Shown here one piece after another: positions 1 through 6,312 of a DNA stretch of 12,087 bases. This stretch comes from Lentisphaeria bacterium (GTDB lineage: Bacteria; Verrucomicrobiota; Lentisphaeria; Oligosphaerales; Oligosphaeraceae). The DNA lies in contig JAEDMH010000068.1 in assembly GCA_016303095.1 (NCBI GenBank), positions 1-12,087 of the forward strand. The letters run 5' to 3'. The stretch's first letter is position 1, and each line of letters opens with the position of its first letter. Under the pieces are notes generated by a model. The model was not told where the DNA came from, ran no database searches, and saw only the letters and a list, made by a program, of their open reading frames with translations. Both the position numbers and the translations under genes were made by a program.

Positions 1-70
1 GGCGGAGAGAGCGGCGGCGGAGAGAGCGGCGGCGGAGAGAGCGGCGGCGGAGAGAGCGGCGGCGGAGAGA
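1..70. repeat. 15-bp tandem repeat at the left window edge
   Basis: Four perfect copies of the 15-base unit GGCGGAGAGAGCGGC (1-60) are followed by ten bases of a fifth (61-70); the array then changes to unique sequence. It begins at the first base, so its true length is unknown. Fifteen is a multiple of three, so the array keeps one reading frame; read from base 2 it encodes repeated Ala-Glu-Arg-Ala-Ala, an alpha-helical, charged repeat. Confidence 0.95.
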
Positions 71-163
71 ATCGAACTTGGCGAGGCTGAACTGAGAATC
101 TTGGAGGAACTAGGAGATGACAGAATCCAAGGCGCTGGAGGATCTTTCCCGAATGGGCTTTAA
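2..163 (+). CDS. C-terminal end of an unknown Ala/Glu/Arg-rich helical protein (partial)
   Basis: The frame starting at base 2 is open from the window edge to a TAA at 161-163. It encodes four to five AERAA repeats followed by a helix-like segment (ERIELGEAELRILEELGDD) and a short tail. The helical, charged character continues past the repeat, which is why I prefer this frame. The two other + frames stop at 88-90 and 93-95 and give Gly/Ser- or Arg-rich strings. The call would mean a 47-base overlap with the gene at 117, which is long for this window; the real end could instead be one of the earlier stops. No function can be assigned. Such repeats usually form coiled coils or stalks. Confidence 0.35.
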   Translation, partial: AERAAAERAAAERAAAERAAAERIELGEAELRILEELGDDRIQGAGGSFPNGL

Positions 164-425
164 GGTGGAGATCGTGGCCTACCGCTACAGCCTGGAGGCC
201 ACGGCGTACATCGTCAGGCGGAAGGGGGCGAAGGATCTGAGGAGGCCATCCTACGAGGACGAGCGCTTCGCCGGAGTGGCGGGCTACCCCTTCCAGGAGG
301 ACGGGATCCATGCGGAGGGATACGGGACGCTCATGCGCCGGCTTCTCGAGGCCGTGGAGGCCAAGCTGCAGAGGAGGAGGCAAAAATTGGCGGCTGGTTG
401 TCCTTCCGACACTGTTGTAGAGTGA
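117..425 (+). CDS. Hypothetical phage protein, 102 aa
   Basis: I do not recognise this protein. The start is supported by GGAGG at 103-107, nine bases before the ATG. The sequence has an N-terminal part with alternating hydrophobic residues (KVEIVAYRYSLEATAYIV) suggesting beta strands. A middle segment is rich in Gly and aromatic residues (GVAGYPFQEDGIHAEGYG). The C-terminal helix is amphipathic and basic and ends QRRRQK. It reads like a compact soluble domain, possibly nucleic-acid binding because of the basic tail (inference). It is the first of a run of small genes leading to the terminase genes and lies 21 bases before the helix-turn-helix gene. Confidence 0.6.
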   Translation: MTESKALEDLSRMGFKVEIVAYRYSLEATAYIVRRKGAKDLRRPSYEDERFAGVAGYPFQEDGIHAEGYGTLMRRLLEAVEAKLQRRRQKLAAGCPSDTVVE

Positions 426-446
426 TTTTTCAACAAGGAGGAACAG

Positions 447-881
447 ATGGCAGACAATCCACGATTCGAGTATGCGGTGGCGACCGTGCCATCCGTGGAC
501 ATCGACTGCGAGGAAGAAGAAGCCGATGACGGGATGGATTCCCTTTTCCGGATGGCTGCGGAGATGGCCAGGAGGGTGAATCTGGCCATTGTGGAGGCGT
601 CAAGAGATGACGGCGTATCCTGTCTCATGATGCTGAAAAGGGCGGCGGGGATGACCCTGGAGGAGATTGCCTCCGGCGCTGGATGCTCAAAGCAGGCGGT
701 GCGGAAGCGCTTCATGAACATCATCCGGCGCTTCCCTGCCATGGAGGGATATCTCCACCTCTCCGATCCTGGAATCTTGGACTCCGCAATCTCTCCATGG
801 GAGGACATTCTCGCAATGAGTTCCAGACACCACGCAACACTTAGGAAAATGACATCATGGATGTTCGACGCGAAGAGCTAG
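447..881 (+). CDS. Helix-turn-helix DNA-binding protein, candidate late-gene regulator
   Basis: AAGGAGG at 435-441, five bases before the ATG, is the strongest ribosome binding site in this part of the window. The 144-residue product has an acidic N-terminus (about residues 18-28) and a helical middle. At about residues 69-94 there is a helix-turn-helix of sigma-factor region 4 or RNA-polymerase-binding activator type (MTLEEIASGAGCSKQAVRKRF), with the expected Ala and Gly before and in the turn. Small HTH proteins encoded just ahead of terminase genes in temperate phages often activate the late operon (RinA, ArpU, Mor/C types). By position this is likely the same class, but I cannot assign a named family. 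A DNA-recognition role in packaging is an alternative. Its 3' end overlaps the next gene by 25 bases, which suggests translational coupling. Confidence 0.65.
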   Translation: MADNPRFEYAVATVPSVDIDCEEEEADDGMDSLFRMAAEMARRVNLAIVEASRDDGVSCLMMLKRAAGMTLEEIASGAGCSKQAVRKRFMNIIRRFPAMEGYLHLSDPGILDSAISPWEDILAMSSRHHATLRKMTSWMFDAKS

Positions 882-1045
882 CCAGCAGGTTCGCCGAGGC
901 TTCCATCCGGGTGAAAGCCATGGAGAAGGAGGCAAGGAAGTGCGCCGCAGAATGGAAAAAGGCAATCCGGAACGCGCGGGAAATCCGGGACAGGCTGATG
1001 GAGACCATAAGACAGGGAGCGGGAGGAGACCATGGAAAAATCTAG
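857..1045 (+). CDS. Small coiled-coil hypothetical protein, 62 aa
   Basis: The ATG at 857 lies inside the end of the upstream HTH gene in another frame. A modest AGGA at 843-846 is the only ribosome binding signal, so translation may depend on coupling to the upstream gene. The product is almost entirely helical and strongly charged, with Ala/Lys/Glu/Arg repeats from about residue 5 to 52 (for example VKAMEKEARKCAAEWKKAI). It probably forms a short coiled coil. No catalytic motif, signal peptide or membrane segment is visible. Its last 14 bases overlap the following gene. The function is unknown; it may be a small partner of the regulator upstream or a packaging accessory. Confidence 0.5.
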   Translation: MDVRREELASRFAEASIRVKAMEKEARKCAAEWKKAIRNAREIRDRLMETIRQGAGGDHGKI

Positions 1046-1286
1046 GACGCTGGCCGACCTTGAACCAAAGACACACGACAGGATGGAACTCTTCTATCTC
1101 AAGGAACCGCTCATCGTCCGGCACGCCACGGATCACGTGGTGACCGCATGCCGTGCCATCGATGGCGCCTGCGTAGATGTGCATATCACAGGAGTCACGA
1201 CGCCTTGCAGGAATGGGAAAATCTGGTGGCGGGACGGATGGGGACTCCACTATGGAGACGAGGCCGATGCCAGAATCAAAGCGTGA
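1032..1286 (+). CDS. Hypothetical small phage protein, 84 aa
   Basis: A GGGAGGAG run (about 1020-1027) sits a few bases before the ATG at 1032, which supports this start although it lies inside the previous gene. The middle of the product (about residues 25-75) alternates hydrophobic residues with Gly and Trp (ACVDVHITGVTTPCRNGKIWW), which suggests a small beta-barrel. There are Cys residues at about 40, 47 and 59, but no clear metal-binding spacing. I do not recognise the family. The 3' end overlaps the small terminase start by 20 bases, making it part of the same translationally coupled chain. Confidence 0.5.
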   Translation: MEKSRTLADLEPKTHDRMELFYLKEPLIVRHATDHVVTACRAIDGACVDVHITGVTTPCRNGKIWWRDGWGLHYGDEADARIKA

Positions 1287-1773
1287 CACAGGAGGCCCCC
1301 TGGCCAATGCCAGGCACGAGGCCTTCTGCCGGCACTACACGGGAGACCACAGGAGAAACGCGACCGCCTCCTATGTGGCGGCGGGATACGCCATAAAATC
1401 CGCCAGGGAATGCGCCTCCAGACTGCTGACAAATGCCAATATCCGGCGAAGGATCCGGGAACTGGACGACGAGGCTCTGGAAATCCTGAAACTGCACGCC
1501 AGGGATGCCAACGAAAGACTGGGGGCCATCGCCACGGCAAAATATACAGACTACCTGGACGAGGATGGAAATGTGGACATTCAGAAGGTCATGAGCCCGG
1601 AACTATCCCCTGCCGTGGAATACTGCATCCCCGTTTTCGACAGGGACGGGGTGCAGACAGGGTGGCGTCTCAAATTGTACGACCCCATGCGGGCCTTGGA
1701 ACTCCTTGGCCTCACGTCTGCGGATTCCCAGCCACAGGGACAGAATACGCAGGTTCTTGTCATCAAGGCATAA
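1267..1773 (+). CDS. terS: Phage terminase small subunit (Terminase_2 type)
   Basis: The small terminase subunit recognises the phage DNA packaging site and hands the DNA to the large subunit. The 168-residue product has the family's N-terminal helix-turn-helix core at about residues 16-66: HEAFCRHYTGDHRRNATASY, then VAAGY, then SARECASRLLTNANIRRRIREL. This closely follows the usual 'FC..Y..D.NATQA..RAGYS...A...ASRLL.N..I...I' pattern of PF03592. The C-terminal region (ELSPAVEYCIPVFDRDG and KLYDPMRALELLGL) is the usual oligomerisation and TerL-contact part. I chose the ATG at 1267 because GGAG at 1254-1257 lies nine bases upstream. The in-frame ATG at 1252 is possible; an ATG at 1177 would add an unconserved leader. 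The stop is followed after two bases by the start of the next gene. Confidence 0.85.
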   Translation: MPESKRDTGGPLANARHEAFCRHYTGDHRRNATASYVAAGYAIKSARECASRLLTNANIRRRIRELDDEALEILKLHARDANERLGAIATAKYTDYLDEDGNVDIQKVMSPELSPAVEYCIPVFDRDGVQTGWRLKLYDPMRALELLGLTSADSQPQGQNTQVLVIKA

Positions 1774-1775
1774 CT

Positions 1776-2294
1776 ATGGAAGAAGGATACATCGTCATCC
1801 TGGATCCCATCCCTCTGTTCCCGAATGAAAATGTTTTCCCGTTCTACGATGGACAGCCACGGGAAGACAATGGTCAGTTCAGGGAAGGAAAGCGACTTGA
1901 AGTCGCATTAACCACAGGGCTTAACGGAAAAATCATCGACAAGGAAGCGGAGATCATCCTGAGCAAGGAAAGGAAATACAGCGACTGCAAGGGCAGGAAT
2001 GTCGTCATGACCAGTTCCATCCTCAAGAAATACCGCGACGGAATAGGACGCGCATCGACAGACATAAAAAGGCTTAGGCATCTTGGCAGAGTAATTTTGG
2101 CCATACAGTCACCAGACTCCGAAATTGTTCCTCTTCCGAACCATCATCCACCCCAGCGCCAATATCTTCACAAATTCAGCAAAAAGGGGGCTATCGTTGT
2201 TTATGTCAACGATGATGACGACACCTTGCGTGGGTTTATCTATTCCTCCCACATCCCCTCAGACCGGTTCCTGAAAAATAAGAGGGGGCGGTGA
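1776..2294 (+). CDS. Orphan toxin-like payload protein with PREDNGQF motif (candidate BECR-fold nuclease)
   Basis: This 172-residue gene interrupts the usual terS-terL pair. Its ATG lies two bases after the terS stop, with AAGG at 1765-1768 as a weak ribosome site, so it probably depends on re-initiation. It is AT-richer than its neighbours. Near the N-terminus, residues 28-35 read PREDNGQF, resembling the 'PRDxxGxF' linkers found before toxin domains in phage minor head proteins (family knowledge from memory). After it comes a helix (VVMTSSILKKYRDGI), a DIKRLRHLGRVILAIQSPDS segment, then strand-like stretches (GAIVVYV, LRGFIYSS) and a basic end (DRFLKNKRGR). That order recalls phage barnase/EndoU/ColicinE5-D/RelE-like nucleases, but I see no decisive catalytic set, so the fold is an inference. 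The same motif recurs at 5589-5603. The last bases lie in a hairpin that terminates - strand transcription. Confidence 0.6.
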   Translation: MEEGYIVILDPIPLFPNENVFPFYDGQPREDNGQFREGKRLEVALTTGLNGKIIDKEAEIILSKERKYSDCKGRNVVMTSSILKKYRDGIGRASTDIKRLRHLGRVILAIQSPDSEIVPLPNHHPPQRQYLHKFSKKGAIVVYVNDDDDTLRGFIYSSHIPSDRFLKNKRGR

Positions 2295-2312
2295 ATGAGA
2301 TCCACCGCCCCC
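2271..2312 (-). terminator. Intrinsic terminator for - strand transcription
   Basis: A perfect 10-bp stem (GGGGGCGGTG at 2284-2293, CACCGCCCCC at 2303-2312) encloses a 9-base loop. On the + strand it is preceded by an A-rich run and followed by AATAGGGCTG, so it lacks a U-run there. Read on the - strand the stem is followed directly by TCTTATTTTT, a textbook rho-independent terminator. The + strand stop codon of the payload gene (TGA 2292-2294) lies within the stem. Confidence 0.7.
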
Positions 2313-2423
2313 AATAGGGCTGCTTCTTGGGCCACACCCCGAGTAAGATCGCAATTTTCCCATGGCTATCCGACCCGGTTCGCACAGACCATCGCATTCA
2401 TGGGCATGCCGTCTGTGTGCCTG
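2274..2423 (-). ncRNA. Candidate - strand small RNA between terL and the payload gene
   Basis: I infer a transcript of about 150 bases from three signals: a promoter-like pair at 2430-2457, no credible protein in the spacer, and a canonical terminator at its left end. The 5' part can fold: CACAGAC pairs with GTCTGTG (2383-2389 with 2411-2417), with a possible inner GCAT/ATGC pair. The 3' end overlaps only the last bases of the payload gene. It does not match any RNA family I recognise. It could be an antisense regulator of the payload or of late transcription, or the spacer could be a scar with no transcript. Confidence 0.35.
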
Positions 2424-2429
2424 ATTTTG

Positions 2430-2457
2430 AATATATCACAGATGCAATAGAAATCAA
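2430..2457 (-). promoter_or_regulatory. Candidate sigma-70-like promoter, - strand
   Basis: On the - strand TTGATT (+ coordinates 2452-2457) and TATATT (2430-2435) are separated by 16 bases. They match the consensus boxes at 4 of 6 and 5 of 6 positions. The predicted start is near 2423, pointing away from terL into the spacer. The -35 box abuts the terL start codon. Confidence 0.35.
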
Positions 2458-2458
2458 T

Positions 2459-3817
2459 ATGTCCTCAAGCAAAGTATACGAACTGACCCCGAAGCAGAGG
2501 GATGCGTGGCGTCTTCTGGAGGACGAGAAGTTCCGGCGGTATCTCTTCGACGGAGGGGCGCGTTCCGGGAAGACGGACGGCACCATCGCCTGGCTCATCT
2601 ACCAGGCCTCCCGTTTTCCCGGCGCCCGGATCCTGGTTGCCAGGTGGAGACTTGACCATGCCAGGACAACCCTGTGGAACCTCACCCTGAAGAAGCTCCT
2701 CCCGCCTGGATGCAGCGGGGCGAGATATCTGGAGGCGCCCATGGAGTGCCGATTCCCAAACGGAAGCGTGATCCGCGTGGGAGGCCTGGACGATGCGGAG
2801 AGGGTGGACAAAATCCTGGGAGACGAATATCTCCACATCTTCATCAACGAGGCGACGCAGGTATCCTGGGAGACCGTCACCAAGGTCCTGACCCGCCTCT
2901 CCCAGTCCATCCCGGGAGCCGTGCGGAAGCTCATCCTGGACTGCAATCCCAAAGGACCAAGGCACTGGCTCCACCAGGTCGGGGTTCAGCACATCCTCCC
3001 GGATCCGGACAGCAGGAAGGCCGTCCCCCTTCCCGATGCCCACGCTTGGGCGCGCCTCCACTGGACCCCATACGACAACCCGTACCTCCCAGAGGACGCC
3101 ATCCGCACCTTGGAGGCGCTTCCCGGCATCATGCGCAGGAGGATGCTCCTTGGGGAGTGGTGCAACAACGAGGGGGTGGTCTATGACGGATTCGACCCGG
3201 AGATTCACGGATTCGACAGGCTGCCGGAAGGCTCGGAACATTGGAAGCGCATCCGGTCCATAGACTTCGGATACACAAACCCGTTCTGCTGCCTATGGGG
3301 GGCGGTGGATGGCGACGGGAGGCTATGGGTCTATCGGGAGCTCTACGAACGAGGGAAGAGAGCGGACGAGTTGGCTCCGAGGATTCTTCAGGCAGAGGGA
3401 GGGATAGGGGAGACCGTGGCGGATCCGGAGGACGCGGAGGCCCGCGCCGTGCTGGCGTCCGCAGGGCTTCCCACCACCCCCGCAAGGAAGGCGGTTATTC
3501 CTGGGATCCAGGCCGTGCAGCAGAGGCTGGCCATGGCGGGAGACTCCCGCCCCCGCCTCATGGTCTCCCATCGTTGCCCGAACCTGGTGAATGAGTTCTA
3601 CGAATACCGATGGGAGGAACACCGGGACGGCAGGAACGACAGGGAAGCGCCGAGAAAGGAGCACGACCACGCCATGGATGCGCTCCGCTACATGGTGATG
3701 GCCGTGGACTCTCCTGCCACATATTCCGCCATGCCGCTTCCGGGAACGGGAGGAACAGGAGAAGAGAATATGTCCAGGGGAGAGTGGGACGAGGACGGCG
3801 CATCCGAGCCGTTCTAG
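2459..3817 (+). CDS. terL: Phage terminase large subunit (PBSX/Terminase_3-like)
   Basis: The large terminase is the ATP-driven motor and nuclease that packs and cuts phage DNA at the portal. The 452-residue length is typical. The N-terminal ATPase has Walker A GGARSGKT at residues 32-39, a Walker B-like strand with the catalytic Glu in HIFINEAT (E131), and a coupling motif ILDCNP at about 159-164. The C-terminal RNase H-like nuclease shows SIDFGYTNPF (D269), VADPEDAEA (D322) and HDHAMDALRY (D403 and D407), the expected acidic cluster. I start at the ATG at 2459 because MSSSKVYELTPKQRDAW resembles the family N-terminus. An in-frame TTG at 2327 would add 44 unconserved residues. No ribosome binding site precedes 2459, which is odd beside its neighbours and fits an insertion upstream. 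Confidence 0.92.
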   Translation: MSSSKVYELTPKQRDAWRLLEDEKFRRYLFDGGARSGKTDGTIAWLIYQASRFPGARILVARWRLDHARTTLWNLTLKKLLPPGCSGARYLEAPMECRFPNGSVIRVGGLDDAERVDKILGDEYLHIFINEATQVSWETVTKVLTRLSQSIPGAVRKLILDCNPKGPRHWLHQVGVQHILPDPDSRKAVPLPDAHAWARLHWTPYDNPYLPEDAIRTLEALPGIMRRRMLLGEWCNNEGVVYDGFDPEIHGFDRLPEGSEHWKRIRSIDFGYTNPFCCLWGAVDGDGRLWVYRELYERGKRADELAPRILQAEGGIGETVADPEDAEARAVLASAGLPTTPARKAVIPGIQAVQQRLAMAGDSRPRLMVSHRCPNLVNEFYEYRWEEHRDGRNDREAPRKEHDHAMDALRYMVMAVDSPATYSAMPLPGTGGTGEENMSRGEWDEDGASEPF

Positions 3818-3839
3818 CCTGGAACCGATATGTAACAAT

Positions 3840-3868
3840 TTCAAAAAGGTTTACTTCCTTCCTATGAT
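3840..3868 (+). promoter_or_regulatory. Weak candidate promoter in the terL-portal gap
   Basis: The 92-base gap between terL and the portal gene contains TTCAAA (3840-3845) and TATGAT (3863-3868) spaced by 17 bases, a 4-of-6 and 5-of-6 match to sigma-70 boxes. The gap is AT-rich and also holds a run of eight Ts (about 3884-3891) and a 5-bp CTTCC/GGAAG hairpin. Such matches arise easily in AT-rich DNA, so this is tentative. Confidence 0.25.
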
Positions 3869-3909
3869 TGGAAGCCCGTCAATGTTTTTTTTCCAACGAA
3901 GGAGTAACC

Positions 3910-5562
3910 ATGTTCGAGAGACTGAAGAACAGCGCCCTGGCCTCCAGGATCCGCTATGCCTTTGGAAAGGCCGCAGGACATCCCAGCCCTTGGGACAAGG
4001 ATGACACTCTGGTCTCCTCCACCATCCCCGTCACCGACGACCTGTCCTCAAGGACCCGCCTCACCCCTGCGAAGCTTGCCTCCATCATCCGGGACGCGGA
4101 CGACGGGGAGCCAGGAGACCAGGCGCGCCTTCTTGAGGTCATCCTGGAGAAGGAGCCGCGATTCGCCGCCCATCTGCAGACGCGCCGCCTTGCCGTTCTT
4201 GGATGCCGATGGAGCGTCCAAAGCGAAAAGGCCCCCGAGGAGGCGGCGCGTCTGGAAGCCATCCTGAAGAAGGCGGGATGCCGGAAGGCCATGGAGTCCC
4301 TCATGCGGTGCATCGGCATGGGATACTCCGGCGTGGTGGTGGACTGGTCTCCCGGCGGGGGGGAGATCCGGGGATTCCGCCCCATCTCCTCCGACAGGTG
4401 GGTATTCGACCAGGGAGGAAATCCAGCCTTGGATACCGACACCGGGGGACGCATGCCCCTTTCCTCCTTCCACCCCGCCCAGATCCTCTACTGCCAGGCG
4501 GACGGGATGACTGGCCTGCCCGCAAGGAACGGGCTTCTCCGCACCCTCCTCTGGCTCTATCTCTTCAAGAATACATCCTTCACCCTATGGAACCAGTTCC
4601 TGGAGCGCTTTGGCGTCCCCTTCATCCTGGGAAAGCTTCCTTCCGGGGACTTCAACGACGCCGCCAAGAGGAACGAACTTCTCCGATCCATTCTTGCCGT
4701 GCGATCCGGAGGAGGGGGAGTGGGAACCGCCGAGACCGACATGCAGATGATCAACGGGGCATCCAGCAGCAACCACGACGCCTTCGAGCGCTTCCAGCGC
4801 TACTGCGACGAGACCGCCACGCTGGTCATCCTTGGCCAGCTTGCCTCCAGCGACAGAGCCTCCGGGCTCTCCATGGGAGGGGCGCAGGACAAGGTAAGGC
4901 AGGACATCCTGGAGGCGGACTGCGAACTGGTCTCCCAGGAGATGCAGAGGCTCCTGGACTGGCTTGTCCGCTTCCGTCTTGGGGTGGATGACGGAGACTT
5001 CCGCTTCGTCATCGATTGCGCCAAGCCGGAGGACATGAACACCAGGGCGGAGAGGGACGCGCGGATCGCCAGCGCTTCGGGTTGCTTCCTGGACAGGAAA
5101 TACGCGGAGGAAACCTACGGGATCCGCCTGGGAGAACGCGCCGCCGGGATGCCGGGAATGCAGGAGGGATTCTCCGATTCTCCCGCCACGCCTGGAGAGC
5201 AACCCAAAAGGAAGAGACCGACGGCGGCGGATCGCCGTATGATGAAGATATGCGCCTCCGCCATTGGCTCCCTTGTGGATGCCGATGCCCTGGAAGCCTA
5301 CCGGGGATCCGTGGAACGGGCCTCCAGGAATGCCTTTGGAGACATCCCCGAAGGCCTGGATGACCATGAACTTCTGGAGGAGTTCAAAAAGAGGGCTCCT
5401 GCCTTCCTGGCCACCCTTCCCGGGGCCATGGATGGAATCAAAGAAGACCAGCTGGCCAAAGCGCTGGCCGACGTCATGACGGCATCCGCCATGAACAGCA
5501 CGCTCCCCCCATCCTTCTGGAAATCCTACCCTTTATCCAGGGAAGGGAGCAGGGACTCGTAG
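3910..5562 (+). CDS. Portal protein, Mu gp29-like (DUF935)
   Basis: The portal forms the dodecameric channel at the capsid vertex through which TerL pumps DNA. The 550-residue product has the DUF935 hallmarks: the early LTPAKLASIIRDADDGEPGD segment with LLEVILEKEPRFAAHLQTRR following, a core with LFKNTSFTLWNQFLERFGVP and ILGKLPSG, then a stretch with YCDETATLVILGQLASSDRA and DKVRQDILEADCELVSQEMQ, near the pattern of Mu gp29. The start is fixed by GAAGGAG at 3898-3904, five bases before the ATG. An in-frame TTG at 3868 has no such support. The C-terminal 120 residues are helical and charged. In the last codons the phrase C_CCT_TTA (5529-5535) has the form of a -1 slippery heptamer, and the -1 frame stays open into the next gene. 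Confidence 0.9.
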   Translation: MFERLKNSALASRIRYAFGKAAGHPSPWDKDDTLVSSTIPVTDDLSSRTRLTPAKLASIIRDADDGEPGDQARLLEVILEKEPRFAAHLQTRRLAVLGCRWSVQSEKAPEEAARLEAILKKAGCRKAMESLMRCIGMGYSGVVVDWSPGGGEIRGFRPISSDRWVFDQGGNPALDTDTGGRMPLSSFHPAQILYCQADGMTGLPARNGLLRTLLWLYLFKNTSFTLWNQFLERFGVPFILGKLPSGDFNDAAKRNELLRSILAVRSGGGGVGTAETDMQMINGASSSNHDAFERFQRYCDETATLVILGQLASSDRASGLSMGGAQDKVRQDILEADCELVSQEMQRLLDWLVRFRLGVDDGDFRFVIDCAKPEDMNTRAERDARIASASGCFLDRKYAEETYGIRLGERAAGMPGMQEGFSDSPATPGEQPKRKRPTAADRRMMKICASAIGSLVDADALEAYRGSVERASRNAFGDIPEGLDDHELLEEFKKRAPAFLATLPGAMDGIKEDQLAKALADVMTASAMNSTLPPSFWKSYPLSREGSRDS

Positions 5563-5717
5563 CTCTTGACAACGACTGCCATCGGAAGGACAACGGACAG
5601 TTCTGCTCCGAGGAAAACCAGGGAATCCCCGGGACAGGCAGAAACCTTCCGAATGTTAAGACGACATCTCCCAAGAAATACGGTCTTCGGAACCTAAAGA
5701 AGACGCAATACAAAAAT
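5529..5717 (+). other. Open -1 frame joining portal 3' end to the second payload gene; candidate frameshift site
   Basis: The frame of the payload gene at 5718 stays open back to the TGA at 5367-5369 but contains no ATG, GTG or TTG between there and 5718. Downstream of the portal stop it encodes protein-like sequence, including the motif HRKDNGQF (about 5580-5603). At 5529-5535 the portal frame reads C_CCT_TTA, the X_XXY_YYZ form of a -1 slippery site. A modest wobble-containing stem, GGGAGC with GCTCTT (5545-5550 with about 5562-5567), lies nine bases downstream. A slip there would fuse the payload to the portal C-terminus. The alternative is a payload gene that lost its own 5' end. The heptamer could be chance; CCCTTTA also occurs near 10660. 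Confidence 0.4.
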
Positions 5718-6101
5718 GTGTTCCGAATTATGAAAGATATAGGAATGCATTCACTCTCCCATTTAGGGAAGATTTCCATAAAAACTGATCCACCAACAAT
5801 CGAATATGTGAAGCATAGCATGATGAATTGCGAAATGGACAAACTTGAGGATCTTGTATCCTGTTTCATCTCACCGCATGCCCATTCACACATGTTCTCA
5901 AGCGGGAAACTGGAAGAAAAGGAAATCGTGAAGTTCAAACATGGAAAGAATGACGTAAGAAAGAATTTCTGGGAAAAATGCTGGCACGTTACCGGCTCCT
6001 ATGTCATCAATAGACACAGAAGGAAATACGATTTTACAGTCATTCAGAGAAAAGAAAACGGGACGATGCAAGTCGTCCCGTATAATCTCAAAATTGAATA
6101 G
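5718..6101 (+). CDS. Second toxin-like payload protein (HRKDNGQF cassette), 5' end unclear
   Basis: The GTG at 5718 is the first usable start, but the coding signal clearly begins earlier, since the motif HRKDNGQF at about 5580-5603 is in the same open frame. From 5718 the product is 127 residues. The composition is distinctly AT-richer than the flanking head genes. Visible parts are HLGKISIKTDPPTIEYVKHS, then MDKLEDLVSCFISPHAHSHM, then a basic C-terminal region ending in strand-like pieces (KYDFTVIQRK, MQVVPYNLKI). The DKLEDLVSCFISP segment parallels DIKRLRHLGRVILAIQSP in the 1776-2294 protein, so the two may be distant relatives or share a payload layout. A small nuclease-like toxin is inferred from motif and position only. 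It occupies the place where Mu-like phages encode the MuF minor head protein. Its 3' end includes a - strand terminator hairpin. Confidence 0.5.
   Translation: MFRIMKDIGMHSLSHLGKISIKTDPPTIEYVKHSMMNCEMDKLEDLVSCFISPHAHSHMFSSGKLEEKEIVKFKHGKNDVRKNFWEKCWHVTGSYVINRHRRKYDFTVIQRKENGTMQVVPYNLKIE
6046..6081 (-). terminator. Intrinsic terminator for - strand transcription inside payload gene 3' end
   Basis: A perfect 9-bp stem (ACGGGACGA at 6058-6066, TCGTCCCGT at 6073-6081) encloses a 6-base loop. On the + strand it follows an A-rich run and is followed by ATAATCTCAA, with no U-run. On the - strand the stem runs straight into TTTCTTTTCTC, a canonical rho-independent terminator. It lies within the last codons of the + strand gene, at nearly the same relative place as the hairpin at 2284-2312. 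Confidence 0.7.
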
Positions 6102-6312
6102 AGGACGTCTGCCACAGACCGACACTTGTACACCATGCTTAGTTTCTGGTCAGGGAATCTCCACGATCGTCCTTCCCAGGCGTGGCATGTATCACCTCGT
6201 AAGAGGCTGCCGCATTCCCCAGATTGCTCTAGGATGAGTCTCCCTTGCGCGTGGACCCCGGGACTTGCGCCTAAGGCTTTTGACCTTTAGATCATTCCGT
6301 GGTCAGGCGTCC
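6050..6312 (-). ncRNA. Candidate - strand RNA, about 260 nt, in the portal-protease spacer
   Basis: A possible transcript would start near 6312 from a TTGAAA/TATCGT pair and end at the terminator hairpin at 6058-6081. The spacer holds several local hairpins, for example CCTC-GTAA-GAGG with a GNRA-type loop (about 6196-6207), GTCTG-CCA-CAGAC (about 6106-6118), and CTAAGG with CCTTTAG (about 6272-6291). There is no credible ORF on either strand. I see no match to a known RNA family and no clear sequence similarity to the candidate RNA at 2274-2423. An alternative is debris of an insertion event. Confidence 0.3.

Noticed and set aside
2327..2458. Upstream TTG start for terL adding 44 residues
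   Set aside because: The extra segment does not resemble terminase N-termini, overlaps the candidate RNA, and has no ribosome site.
3868..3891. T8 run with a small CTTCC/GGAAG stem between terL and portal as a + strand terminator
   Set aside because: The stem has only five pairs and is separated from the T-run by about a dozen bases.
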